This document shows, piece after piece, positions 27,964 to 38,900 of a DNA stretch of 64,000 nt (positions within the stretch are counted from its first letter, which is position 1; each line of letters opens with the position of its first letter). Source of the DNA: Euryodendron excelsum (Eukaryota > Streptophyta > Magnoliopsida > Ericales > Pentaphylacaceae); the NCBI GenBank assembly GCA_033060915.1, contig CM065390.1, positions 14,228,001-14,292,000 on the forward strand, written 5' to 3'. The position numbers were made by a program, and so were the translations under genes. The notes beneath the pieces were generated by a model. The model saw only the letters and a program-made list of their open reading frames with translations, was not told the origin of the DNA and ran no database searches.

Positions 27964-28075
27964 AGTCGTGCGGTGAGCACATAGCGAACTATTCTTTCGC
28001 CTAATGCCGTGTGCTCGTCGTTCAAAGCGGCATACGCCTATTTTTGGAGGGGGTCTTTCCTTTGGAAACTACCCC
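27964..28075 (+). pseudogene. U5 snRNA pseudogene/variant lacking loop I
   Basis: Aligns to the copy at 29583 along its whole length: 5' stem GGTGAGCAC, AGCGAACTATTCTTTCGCCT, the returning CCGTGTGCTCG strand, GCGGCATACGCC, the Sm site TATTTTTGGAG and a 3' hairpin. Ten bases of the invariant loop I and its upper stem (TTTACTAAAG in the other copy) are deleted, so the exon-aligning loop and its ATTCTTT/AAAGAAT stem cannot form. The 3' hairpin has several mismatches. The promoter (USE at 27882, TATA-like at 27926) is still in place, so it might be transcribed, but it should not function as U5. The alternative, a specialised variant, is unlikely given loop I's universal conservation. Confidence 0.85.
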
Positions 28076-28201
28076 ACTCAAATCTGAGTTATAAAGTCAT
28101 AACTCTCTCATAAGTTGGGCTTCGAATCTGTTGTCACAGGAAGGCCGAAGTCTCAGGCTCTCGGCTCTCTAAAGTCTCGGGGACGGGTATAAAAATAACC
28201 T

Positions 28202-28412
28202 TTAATATTAGGAGAATGTTATTTTTAAAAAAAATTTATACAAAATTTTATATCAGAATGATGTGGCGGCGGCGGCGATGTCAGTTTTATAATAAATAAG
28301 TATTTTAATAGGTTTTTATTTTAAAATGATAGGCCTACAACTTAGTCACATCATTTGGATGATAAATTTTGTATAAATTTTTTGATTATATAATATTATT
28401 CTTAATATTATT
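28202..28412. mobile_element. MITE with ATTTATACAAAATTTTAT-type ends
   Basis: The left arm (AATTTATACAAAATTTTAT then ATGATGTGGC) and the right arm (CATCATTTGGATGATAAATTTTGTATAAATT) are inverted copies around a (GGC)n-containing core. Both outer edges are rich in TAATATTA. Element of about 210 bp, no coding capacity. Confidence 0.6.
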
Positions 28413-29499
28413 AGTACTGAAGTAGGGTACGCACAATTTTTTCACTTGTAATAGTTATAGAAAATAAAAATATTTTTCATAAATGAAAGAGATACGTAAT
28501 TTTTTATTTATATATTAAAATATATATAATGACTATTTAATGTATTTCATTTATAGATTGGGTAAGGTGATGTAAATCTTATTCTGTCCCTAATTTGTTT
28601 ATTTATATCCTAACTCTGTACTATTTAGGGTGGAATGAGTCGGTTTTTCAGGTTAAATTGTAATCCCTGCCAAAGTTCTGTGCTCGTCAACATCACTAAA
28701 CAAAATCTATGATGAATCTCCTCTCTTCTGACCTGAGATTACTGGATTGCGGTCTGAATTTTTGGTAATTATTGTCCCATTTGAAGACAAACCAATGCAC
28801 TTGAAGAACTCAAGACTGAACAAAATGCTGTACAATTCTGTCCACGGCATTCAGGGCAAAGAAGAGAAAGTTCAGATTTCATACTTAGACTTATTGGAGA
28901 GAGAGAGAGAGAATTGGTATGCAGTTCCACACCAGAAAAAGAACAAGCAAAGATGAACCGCTAGCATTTCACCTGCAAATGTATGCACAGCCAGGAACAA
29001 ATTAAAGAACTGAAGGTTGGGTGAGAGCTCTTCTTCTACTATGATCACCACGCTCTAATGCCACTAAATTTGCATAACGTAGCTAACAAGCTTGGTTTGA
29101 AACAAGGGATTTGTCATGAAGTGTATTTAATTATGATTTAGAGTAATCATATCAAATTTTGATGACTTTCAGTTTTAGCTTGGGTTATTTCTTGTAGCTA
29201 TTCCAAAAATCATCTGTATCTGCAGATTCCCAACTATACCAATCCATTTATGCATCTTTAAAAACCCCTTTCTAAGGTCCCATTTATCCTTGTGATTTCT
29301 ATGTACAAAACTTTAATCTCAGCTGTAGTCCTCGAAATCGCTGTTTATCAATATCGATCGACGAAGAAATTCATAAAGCGAAACCTTGTTCGCAACTGAG
29401 CATGTTCGGTTATGCAGATTCAGAATGGCTCTTGGTTTTATTATCCCATTCAAAAGGAATATCAACAAGCTTCGGAAAAAAAAAAAAGAAAAGACCTAT

Positions 29500-29550
29500 A
29501 TCCCACATCGACAAGAAAAGGCAAATGCAAGCCTCGGGCAATTCAATATA
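29500..29550 (+). promoter_or_regulatory. Plant snRNA promoter (USE and TATA) of U5
   Basis: TCCCACATCG at 29500-29509 is a perfect match to the plant USE core. A TATA-like AATATA at 29545-29550 follows about 36 bases downstream. In plants the longer USE-TATA spacing (about four helical turns) specifies Pol II and the shorter one Pol III, so Pol II is predicted, as expected for U5. The U5 start at 29583 lies about 33 bases after the TATA. Confidence 0.85.
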
Positions 29551-29582
29551 GTGCGAATAGCCGCAAGTGCTTAGATTTACGG

Positions 29583-29703
29583 AGCCGTGTGGTGAGCACA
29601 GAGCGAACTATTCTTTCGCCTTTTACTAAAGAATACCGTGTGCTCGCCACTTTCAGCGGCATACGCCTATTTTTGGAGGGGGCCTTCCTTTGGGAAGGTC
29701 TCC
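29583..29703 (+). ncRNA. U5: U5 spliceosomal snRNA
   Basis: Core RNA of the U5 snRNP, which holds exon ends at the spliceosome active site through loop I. Seen in order: 5' end AGCCGTGTGGTGAGCAC, AGCGAACTATTCTTT, invariant loop I CGCCTTTTACT, closing AAAGAATACCGTG, TGCTCGCC that pairs with GGTGAGCA, GCGGCATACGCC, the Sm-protein site TATTTTTGGAG, and the terminal hairpin GGCCTTCC-TTTG-GGAAGGTC. Length is about 121 bases, normal for plants. A Pol II-type USE/TATA promoter precedes it. A near match to the plant snRNA 3'-end box (CA-N8-AGTCCGAAA) follows at about 29705. It appears intact and functional. Its 3' hairpin plus 3' box is duplicated once directly downstream. Confidence 0.95.
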
Positions 29704-29799
29704 CAACAATTCTAGTCCGAAACTATTCGCTTTATGGTGGGGGCCTTCCTTTGGGAAGGTCTCCCAACAATTCTAGTCCGAAACTATTCGCTTTATGGT
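29678..29799 (+). repeat. 61-bp tandem duplication of the U5 3' hairpin and 3' box
   Basis: GGGGGCCTTCCTTTGGGAAG through AACTATTCGCTTTATGGT occurs twice with a period of 61 bases (GGCCTTCC at 29681 and 29742), with no difference seen. The first copy supplies the true end of U5. The second gives a spare hairpin plus spare termination box. Confidence 0.95.
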
Positions 29800-31205
29800 T
29801 ATAGTTTGATACCAAAATTGCGGGAACCGGGTGCGCAACCCGAGTTCGAGTCCAGGCGTGGGGACATAAATTTCCATTTGAGGTAGTTGCACTGTATTTT
29901 ATTTTTTTAAATTAGGACATCAAAATAAGGCAAGGATTTAGTCTTTTTATATCAAATTAAGTTGTCTTTCAAGGTTTTTTTATTTTCTTGGTTATTTTAT
30001 TAAATTATTTTTTAATATTCTAATTTAGAGATATAACATTACAAAAATACTTATGTGATAAAATTTTAGAGGGATCTTGCTTTTAAACCATAGTATCATT
30101 TGATTTTAATTCAAATTATAAGAGAGTAAAGTGTAGTTATTCTTTTTTATTTATAGGACTAGACAACTTGAGGATGTAAATTTGGTTTAAGTCTAAGCTT
30201 AACTCGAGCTTAGCCCACCCCTTATAAGTGGGCTTGGGCCTTAATTTAACAATTATTGATTATTAATTAGTAAGTAAAAGTGTATTTTTTTTATATAATT
30301 AATAGTTTATATAGATTTACATTAATTAATATATTATAAGTGTAATTATTTATATATTCTAATATAATTATTATAAGTTGACTAATTCTCTAATTTAGTT
30401 TAACCATTATTGACAATTAATTACTAATTGTTAATTTATAAATTTATTGCTAATTTAAAAACTAAAATTAAAGAAAAAAAATAACCAAACCTGCCCAAAA
30501 GCCTATCGAGCCCACTCTTAGGGTTATGAGCTGGGCTTGGGTCTAACATTTCTAATTTTGGCCCCGTCCAAAAATTGTCGAGAGCCCACAAAGCATGGGC
30601 TGAGTCCGGTGAGCCATGACTCGAGTAAGAGCGAACTGAATTGTGTTAATATATTTATAAATTACATATAAAATAACATATTTTTATTTTAATATATCTA
30701 TGTATTTAAACTTCATATTTTATTTATTTTTCTTCAAAAGGAAAAAAATATTTATTAAAAAAATTAGGCTAAATGGACAGATTTGAAAATCTAGTTTTGA
30801 TTTTGAACAAACTTGAAATTTAATTTTAGACCCGATGAGAAATATTTTAGTATAGGCCTAGCTCGAACCTAACTCGACCCAACCAATATCTACTCTTATA
30901 CCAAACCCTGTAGACTTTGTTTGTTACTAATTTTTCTGGCTATAAGCTTGCGCCAATTAATAGCTGCCTAAATGACGCTTGTAGGAGCTCATGAATGGCA
31001 GAATACACTGGCATTTATGTAATTAATTGTTGTTTTTTATTTTAAAGTGAGTTGTTCTCATTCAATCGCAAGTGTAATAAATTAATTACATCATCAATTA
31101 CCATCGAGTATCAATTACAAATACAATTGGGTATCAAATTATCCAGTGATCCTTGCTCAACCTGTCATTAAGTATGAAAAACACAATTAAATTAAAAATG
31201 TGTTA

Positions 31206-31404
31206 CATTGTGTTTGGATTAAAGATTTGGTGAGAAAGAAAGAAAAAAATAAAAATATATATAAAATTACATTGCATGTTTGGTTGTTAAAAAAATAGAG
31301 CGCGAAAGAACATAAAAAATATATATATATATATATATTTGAAATTTCTCAATTTTTTTTTTCTTTTTTCCTTGATAAATTCAAGTTTCAAACATAACAT
31401 TAAT
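31206..31404. mobile_element. MITE-like element with TGTTTGGAT / TCAAACATAACA ends
   Basis: Inverted terminal similarity around about 180 bp of A/T-rich DNA that includes an AT microsatellite. End pattern resembles the element at 5329-5541. Confidence 0.4.
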
Positions 31405-32215
31405 GAATTTTACAACAGCCAAACATATACTAAAGCAAACATGACATCTACCTCAGCAGACACAGAGCATTTAATTACAGAAAAATTTTGCAAAAGCAGT
31501 GTGACCGGCCAAATTTTTGTTTTGGGTGGCCTTGTTGGCACTTGAGTTTTATTTGGGAAATTTTTGCATATTGACAAAGATACTCTTACAAAGATTTATC
31601 AAGAACATTAATTAAGAGGTTCTTTTTCTTAATTTACATAAAATTACCCTACCAAAAGTCAAGTCTATCTGGCAAAAGGCGACCTTTTACTTCATTTCTC
31701 ATGTTAGAGGGCCAAAGTATTTAAAGAAAAAGGCGAGTTAAATTCATAACCATAATTGTGATGAGAGTACCACTATTATTAAAAAAAAAAAACAAAATTA
31801 TCCTATTTCTTTTGAGTAGTAATGCTTTATATATATATATATATATATATTGTTTGCTAGGCCAAAAGAGAAGAGATAACCAATGTAGTTTTTTATTTTG
31901 CCTGTGTGATCAAAGTAGCCCCACCCAAAATGCAAGTTGATAGAGACATTGAAAATGTGGTGTTTATAGCTGCTTTTTTTAAAAGCTTGGAAGACCAATT
32001 TGACTAAGGAATAAGCAATTCACATGGAAAAGGCAAACAAAGTCCAAACAAGCATTTGTTGGAGTAGTAGAACAAATTTGTTGCGATGTGCGGGGAGAAA
32101 CAGAATTTTGCACCATCCCCTGTACAATTTTACATTCAACATCATCCCTACTATTTTTCCTAAACAAAGCATCATGTGGATTTATGTGCTCTAAGGAGTT
32201 GTAGAGCTGAGTGCT

Positions 32216-32325
32216 TGGTTATCCCAGTAATCAAAGAGTTATAGACTCACTCATTTAATAAGGATTCAAACTCCGTTGATCCCTTCTCTTTTCTCAGTTA
32301 GCTTGTATAAAAAAAAAAAATTAAA
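32216..32325 (+). mobile_element. Short tRNA-derived SINE with poly(A) tail
   Basis: A box A-like GTTATCCCAGTAATCAAAG, a box B-like GGATTCAAACTCC about 40 bases later, a short pyrimidine-rich body and a terminal run of 12 A. The layout is that of a small plant SINE. Family not recognised. Confidence 0.5.
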
Positions 32326-32339
32326 ACAATAGGCTGTAG

Positions 32340-32600
32340 AGGAATGTCTTATCGGCGGCTGCACGACCTTTGATTGAAGCGACTTTGCCTATGCAAGTAA
32401 AACTTCTTTTATGTGATGTGAGCCTGCTTAGCTAAAAGTTTAGAATATTGCATTTGTAATGTGATGATCATCGGTTCGATTCCGATAGCCGGCTTTTCTC
32501 TATTTATTTATTTTTTACATGATTCATAATGTCCCTTTGAAATCAAAGAATATTGAAAAAAGGTTTCCCCCCTTCTAAAGATTACTGATTTATTGTGTTA
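32340..32600 (+). other. Plastid DNA insertion (NUPT) around trnT-UGU
   Basis: The stretch contains a tRNA body that matches plastid trnT-UGU and plastid-style flanks (GGCTGCACGACCTTTGATTG before it; TTTCTCTATTT and AGAATATTGAAAAAAGG after it). Bounded by ordinary nuclear repeats. Borders are approximate. Confidence 0.6.
32422..32493 (+). pseudogene. trnT-UGU: Decayed plastid trnT-UGU copy
   Basis: The anticodon stem-loop (GCATTTGTAATGTG), the complete T arm (ATCGGTTCGATTCCGATAG) and the acceptor (GCCTGCT / AGCCGGC) remain. The D arm has lost its pairing (GCTAAAAG...GAAT where plastid copies have GCTC...GAGC). The changes look like G-to-A and C-to-T transitions, as expected from methylated, silenced organelle DNA in the nucleus. 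Not expected to be a working tRNA. Confidence 0.75.
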
Positions 32601-32907
32601 ATTATGTTCTAGGAACTTCCAACTATGTCAAGAAAAGGATTCTTTTTTTCTCTTTTAAAAAAAAAAAAAAACTTGCATATGTACAAGTTTGTAATTAAGT
32701 TAAGTCAAATTAAATAGTACATTTCAAATTTACTTAAAAACTTGACGAGTTTCAAAATATGTTCAAGCATTGCTCATTTATATTTCAAGCTGATCACAAT
32801 GGAGTAGATCTCAAGTAACTTTTTTTTTTATATCATCATAGAGTACAAACAAGCTTATCGAGTAAAATTAAAAAAAATTAATGAGTTTTAAAAAATATTC
32901 AAACATA

Positions 32908-32912
32908 GTTCT
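32908..32912. repeat. Target-site duplication GTTCT (left)
   Basis: Identical GTTCT follows the right LTR at 43255-43259. Five base pairs is the normal Ty3/gypsy integration footprint and proves that both ends come from one insertion. Confidence 0.9.
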
Positions 32913-33479
32913 TGATAATACGACAAGTATAGCTAGTCTACCCCTCATGGACATACCAAATAAGCTCAAGTTATATCTCCAGCCCTAGACTTTAGAACTC
33001 CCTTCCAGCCTAGGTCTGCTAACAGACTTGGAAGGGCAGAGCTCCAGCAGTGCACCAGGCGTCGCCATTAAAGCACCCCGAGATTCTCGCCTGAAGATCA
33101 GCCCCCACAATCCCATAATTAGGATGGTTTCATCCACAACTGGGGGCATGGTTCGTAAAGCCTAACGTGGGGGCATGGCACTCCCCCACGATCCCTAGTG
33201 CGCAATTTGAGGGCACGATTAGCTCTCCTATTAATGTGCCCACAATCCGATCCACATCCCTTGCTAACATCTCTATAAAAAGGGCAGTCATCATCTCCAA
33301 TGAAGGTACAAAACTCATGAACCCTTGAGCATAATTATTCTGCCCATTTATCTCTAGCCTAACTTTAGTATCGGAGTGTCTTTGGCAGGCACCACACCGG
33401 TGTCCCGAGCAAGAGGATTCATCACCCCAACCGTTTGCGTCAAGGGTCAAGAAGATCGTATAAATTCACTGCATCATCA
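32913..33479 (+). repeat. 5' LTR
   Basis: Begins TGATAATA and ends ATCA. A TATA box (TATAAAA) lies at 33274-33280 and the U3 part contains several CCCACGATCCC/CCCACAATCCC words. Aligns without gaps to the 3' LTR over 567 bp. Confidence 0.95.
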
Positions 33480-33480
33480 G

Positions 33481-33500
33481 TTGTCGCCGTCTATGAGAAC
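33481..33500 (+). other. Primer-binding site (degenerate)
   Basis: TTGTCGCCGTCTATGAGAAC directly after the LTR resembles the TTGGCGCCGTCTGTGGGAAC word typical behind Tat-lineage LTRs, as I remember it, with three changes. Confidence 0.65.
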
Positions 33501-33517
33501 CATACTTTGATTGTTTC

Positions 33518-34700
33518 ATGGTCTTGACCCAATCCGGTGCTACATCAATCAGGCTAGACAAAGCAATGGGGGAACAAAGCACCGTAAAGATCGCTGCCTT
33601 GGAGCAGCAGATCATCGAGATGATGGCCTCCATGAACCAGCTCCAAGCTCAGAATCAAGAGTTGGAGAGGAGATTACCCCCGCCACTAGTGGCACCGGCC
33701 GTGGTGGATCTTCTGCCACTTGAAAACCCACCGATGCCTGCAAACCAGCCCGCAGCAAAGAATTGTGAAGGCAACGCCGATGAAGGAGCAGAGGACCTAG
33801 TGTTTCCTAGAGAAAACCCTCCTCCGAAAGGGGCCGGAACCAATACCGACGAAGCCTAGAGCCATATCACCCAGTCCAAGTCGGCAACAATGGTGCTTCC
33901 GGAGCACACTGACAAAACTCGCTAGCTGTGGGACTAGCAGTTGAAAGAGATGCAGGCTCAATTGGCTGGGGTGGTTGCCGCTGTAAAAGAGAAAGGCCCC
34001 AGCACAATAACAGAGCTGGTGAACAAGACATACACGTCTTTCACAGCAAGAGCAATGAGGATGTCATTACCCCTAAAATTCAAGATACCCACATTGGAGT
34101 CCTTTGATGGCACAAAAGACCCTCTGGACCACCTTGAGACGTATAAAGCCCTGATGGACCTCCAAACGGTCCTTGACGAAATTATGTGCCGAGCATTTCC
34201 TACCACCCTTAAAGACCCAGCCCGAATTTGGTTCCACAGGCTATCCCCTAGAACGATCAATAAATTCGTGGACCTGAGTAGGTTGTTCGGCAGCCACTAT
34301 ATCATAGGGCAAAGGCAGAAGAGACCCTCCACTTCCTTGTTCCACACTAAACAACGCGAGAAGGAGACTTTGAGCGAGGTTGTCACCCGCTTCAACCAGG
34401 AGACACTCTACGTGGATGACCTGGATCAGAAAGTGGCAGTGGCAGCTTTCATTGCAGGCGTCAGAACCCCTAAGTTCCTGTTCTGCCTGGCCAAGGAGGC
34501 GCCCAAGACCATGGCTGGGCTGATGCTCCGAGCGCAGAAATACATGAACGCAGAAGACACCCTCAAAGCCAGGGAAGACTAGAAAGTGCCTCTTCCAGTC
34601 TAGATAAGAAGAGGATGGCTAAGGAGAAGAAGGATGACAAGGCAACGAAAGCCCCTAGATTGGCTGAGCAGAAGCCCAAGGTAGAGAGTGATAGGATCAA
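33518..34700 (+). pseudogene. gag pseudogene of the Tat element
   Basis: One reading frame runs 33518-34582 with three in-frame TAG stops between 33857 and 33935. The N-terminal part has a coiled coil (AALEQQIIEMMASMNQLQAQ) and a Pro-rich linker. The C-terminal part is a retrotransposon gag domain: FDGTKDPLDHLETYKALM, CRAFPTTLKDPARIWFHRL, a KQREKETLSEVVTRFNQE stretch and AAFIAGVRTPKFLFCLAKE. A Lys-rich basic tail continues past another stop near 34580. No functional Gag can be made. Confidence 0.9.
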
Positions 34701-35159
34701 GCCGGCTAGATATAACTAGCATTTTACCCCCCTAAATACTCCCCTAGATCAAGTGCTCTACGAGATCAAGGGGAATCCATTGTTGAGATGGTCAGGACAA
34801 ATGAGGTCCCCCCCAGAGAAGAGGCCAACCAACCAGTGGTGCTGATTCCATTAGAACCATGGCCATGATACGGAGGACTGCTACGACCTTAAGCAGCAAG
34901 TGGAGAACTTGATCAAGCAAGAGAGGTTGGGCAGATACATAGTAGGGAGCAGGCGCGACGATAGGCAAGATCAGCACCTAAGGCAGGCCGAACGAAGAAG
35001 TCCTGAGAGGGAAAGGCAAAATCAGCAACCCATGGGAGAAATAAGGGTCATCTCTGGAGGGTTCGCAGGCGGTGGTGAAACCTCATCTGCTAGGAAAAGG
35101 CACGCCAGGGAGGCCAGGAGCCAAAAGGAAGTCATGTCCATAAATTGATCAACCAAAAA

Positions 35160-38100
35160 ATCTAGGGTAGAGCATGTCCCATCACGTTCACTAATGAAGA
35201 GGCTGAGGCTATATGTCACCCTCATGATGACCCCTTGGTCATATCGGCAGTAGTGTCCAACTTCTTGATATGAAGGGTTCTTGTGGACAGTGGTAGTTCG
35301 ACAGACATCTTCTTCCTAAAGGCCTTCAAGCAATTAAAGGTTGGCAGGGGTAACCTGTCAACTCCCCCCTGGTCGGTTTCATTGACGACAGAGTTACCCC
35401 TTTGGGTTCCATAGCCTTGCCAGTAACATTAGGGACCACACCCCAACAAGCCACCGAGATGGTGACATTTTTAATAGTAGATTGCCTTTCGGCCTACAAC
35501 ATTATTGTGGGCAGAACAGCTCTCAACGAGTTCAAAGCTATACCAATCACCTACCACTTGAAGGTCAAATTCCCCACATCCCAAGGAGTTAGGGAAGCCA
35601 GGGGTGACCAACAGACCACCAGAGAGTGTTATATGGCATCACTCAGAGGGGAGACCAAGGAGGCCATGCTGATTGAATGTTGGAGGTTTGAGAAGAGGAG
35701 GAGATCAGGAGGGGAGAGCCTGTAGAAGAGCTCGAAGAGGTCGTGGTAGAAGAGAAAGATCAGACCATAGTAGTAAAAATCGAGACAACAACCCTAGAAG
35801 AATTCAAGGAGGGATTAAGGTCTTTCCTTAAGCAGAACGCCGATGTTTTTGCTTGGTCTCATGAGGATATGCCAGGCATTGATACCCAAATCATTGCCCA
35901 TCATCTGAACATAGACTCAATGGTAAAACCAATCAGGTAGAAAAGGAGGACCTTCGCCCCAGAACGCAACGAGTCTTTGGCTGAAGAGGTTGAGAAATTG
36001 ACCAGAGCTAGCTTCATAAAGGAGGCCCAGTACCCCAACTAGCTGTCCAACATGGTCATGGTCAAAAAGGCAAATGGGAGGTGGAGGATGTGTGTGGACT
36101 TTACAGATCTGAATAGGGCATGTCCCCAGGATAGCTTCCCCTTACCCATAATAGATCAACTCTTGAACTCAACAGTAGGGTACAAGATGCTAACCTTCAT
36201 GGATACATTCTCAGGTTACAACTAGCTAAAGATAGCAGAGCACGACCAGGAGCACATTGCGTTTGTGACAGATAGAGGCCTGTACTGATATAGAGTGATG
36301 CCCTTCGACCTGAAGAACACCAGAGCAACTTACCAGAGGTTTGTCAACCACATGTTTAGCACTCAGATTGGTAAAAACATGGAAGTCTACGTCGATGACA
36401 TCCTGGTAAAAAGCAAACAAGCCACCAACCACTTGACAGATCTGGAAGAGACATTTAAGAACTTACGAACCTATAAGATGAAGCTAAACCCTACCAAATG
36501 TGTCTTTGGAGTAGCATGTGGCAAGTTCCTAGGGTTCATGGTTTCCAACCGAGGGATAGAGGCTAACCCCAAAAAAATTAGAGCAGTACTAGACATGCAA
36601 TCCCCAACGACCACCAAGGAAGTCCAAAGATTGGAAGGCAGAGTGGCAGCACTGAACAGATTTATCTCCAGATCAACAGATAAGTGCCTTCCTTTCTTTA
36701 AAATTTTACGTAAAGCTTTCAAGTGGAACCCCAAATATGAACAAGCTTTCCAGCAACTCAAAGAATACCTGAGTTCAGTACCATTGCTGAGCCGAACCAT
36801 GAAAGGTGAAGAACTTTATATTTATCTCGCCGTGTCAGACACAGCAGTGAGTTCAGCCTTGGTTAGACAAGAGGAAGGAGTCTAGAAGCCTGTTTATTAC
36901 ATAAGTAGAGCCATGAGGGGTGCCAAGGAGCGATACCCCAAAATGGAGCTACTGGCCCTCGCCCTCGTAACTTGAGCACAGAGGTCGAGGTCATACTTCC
37001 AAGAGCACACCATAGTCGTTCTGACAGACCAGCCGTTGAAGAAGATCCTCCACAAGCCAGAGACCTCGGGCAGACTTATCAAATGGTCCATAGAACTCAA
37101 CCAATTCGGCGTTCATTATAGCCCAAGACTGGCGATCAAAGGGCAGGTTGTAGCAGACTTCATCGCTGAATTCACCCACCCAACAACCCACCCTGCTGAC
37201 ACTCTCTACAGCCCCAGTGGATACTCAATGTTGACGGCTCTTCCACCGACAGAATAAGTGGGGTTGGGGTCTTCCTTGTCACACCTGAAGGGCACAAACT
37301 CGAATACGCTGTCAAATTCAAATTTCTCGCCTCCAACAACGAAGCTGAATACGAAGCCGTGATAGCTGGCCTCAAAATGGCTATCCTGGTACGCAGTGAC
37401 TCTCAACTTGTGGTAGAACAGGTCGAAGGCGAATACAAGGTCAGGGGAGAAAATATGCAAGAATATTACGAGCTGGCTAAAAGCCTGGCCAGAAAATTCT
37501 CCAAAATACTATTAGAAAGAGTGCTAAGACTGCAGAACGAGGAGGCAAATCAACTGGCCAGAATAGCCTCATCTCAGGAGGATGACCCAGGAATCTCCAT
37601 GGAGGTGCTAGATTCGCCAAGCATTCAGAGCCTAGAAATACACCAAGTAGAATAAGAAGTGGAGTGGGCGATACCAATCAGAAACTACTTGGAGCAAGGA
37701 TCCTTACCAGAGGACAACGTTGAGGCTAGAAGGATTCAGTACAGAGCCATCAGGTGCGCCCTTATCAACGGCATTTTGTATAAAAGGGACACACCCTGCC
37801 CTGGCTAAAGTGTGCGGGAAAAGCCGACGCTGATTATATTATGAGAGATGTGCACGAAAGGGTCTGCGACAACCACTTAAAAGGAAGAGCTCTGGCCGAG
37901 AAGATACTCAGGGCAGCCTACTATTGGCCCACGATGGAGAAGGATGCCCAAGACTTTGTAAGGAAGTGTGACAAGTGCCAAAGGTTTTCCAACATCCCAA
38001 GACAACTGCCCCAGGAGCTGACGCCTATCCAAAGCCCTTGGCCTTTTGCCCAATGGGGGATTGACATCGTGGGAGCCTTACCTTTGGGGAAAGGCTAAAA

Positions 38101-38820
38101 TGAAGAATTTCCTATGGAAGAACATCATATGTAGGTTTGGAATCCCCAAGGTGATTATTACAGATAATGGGAAACTATTTAAGGGCGGTCAGTTTGGTTA
38201 GATATGCTCAGACCTCCAGATCAGCCATCACTTCTCTTTTCCAGAGTATCCCCAAGCCAATGGCCAGATTGAAGTCACCAACAGAACCCTGTTCAACACT
38301 ATCAAGGCGAAGCTGTAGAAGGCGAAAGGTTTATGGGCTGAGGAACTTCCCAACATTTTGTGGGCTTACTGGACGACAGAGAGGGTGGCCACCGAGCACA
38401 ACCCTTTTTCCTTAACGTTCGGGTCAGAAGCGATTATCCCGGTGGAGATAGGTCTGCATAGCCCCAGGGTCGAACACTTCGAACCGAAGGCCAACAAAGA
38501 AGCCCTAGAGGTGAGCCTAGATCTACTTGAAGGGAGAAGGTTGCAAGCAGCCATAGAAGTAGCTGCCTATCAACAAAGGATGCGTAGATATCATCATGCC
38601 AAAGTGAAACCTAGGGCATTCAAAGCAGGAGATCTGGTCCTCAAGAAAGTCAATCAGTTTACCAGGAAGCTCAATGATGGTAAACTCGGGATAAATTGGG
38701 AAGGGTCATACAAAGTTAAGAGGTTTTCCCGAAAGGGACCTACTGGCTAATCGGAATGGACGGCAAAGACCTCTCTAACCCTTGGCATGTTGAGCACCTG
38801 ATAAAGTACTGTGTATGATG
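35160..38820 (+). pseudogene. pol pseudogene: PR-RT-RNase H-aRNase H-integrase
   Basis: Protease: RVLVDSGSSTDIFF near 35274 and AYNIIVGRTALNEFKAI near 35490. RT: 35941-36620, with MCVDFTDLNRACP near 36090 and the YVDD active site at 36388-36399. RNase H: about 36800-37250. Second, archaeal-type RNase H: about 37216-37610, with VDGSS and NNEAEYEAVIAGL. Integrase: zinc finger H-H-C-C at about 37850-37990, then the core. At least eight stops interrupt the frames. Near 38095 the core jumps from PLGKG directly to KMKNFLWK; about 25-30 residues that hold the first catalytic Asp are deleted, with a frameshift. The second Asp (ITDNGK, about 38160) and the Glu (GQIEVTNR) remain. The element cannot transpose by itself. 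Confidence 0.92.
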
Positions 38821-38900
38821 TAACCAGCACGCATTAATGAAATTCTTGCTCTTCGAGGCCCCAATATGGTCATCTACTCACATGGCTCATGGAGCACAAG

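Larger units (their letters stand above)
29804..32335. other. AT-rich intergenic DNA with dispersed repeats
   Basis: No gene recognised. A box B-like word (GAGTTCGAGTCC) near 29844 follows the U5 repeat but has no partner box A. About 30165-30910 is a dispersed repeat rich in AAGCTTAACTCGAGCTTAGCCC and GGGCTTGGG words. 31206-31404 and 32216-32325 are listed separately. Confidence 0.5.

Noticed and set aside
29820..29865. GAGTTCGAGTCC with paired GGGTGCGCAACCC, tRNA-like
   Set aside because: Only a box B-like arm is present; no box A and no acceptor stem, so not a tRNA gene.
33130..33450. 106-codon minus-strand ORF in the 5' LTR (and a counterpart in the 3' LTR)
   Set aside because: Lies wholly in LTR sequence; the counterpart is shortened and no protein family is recognised.
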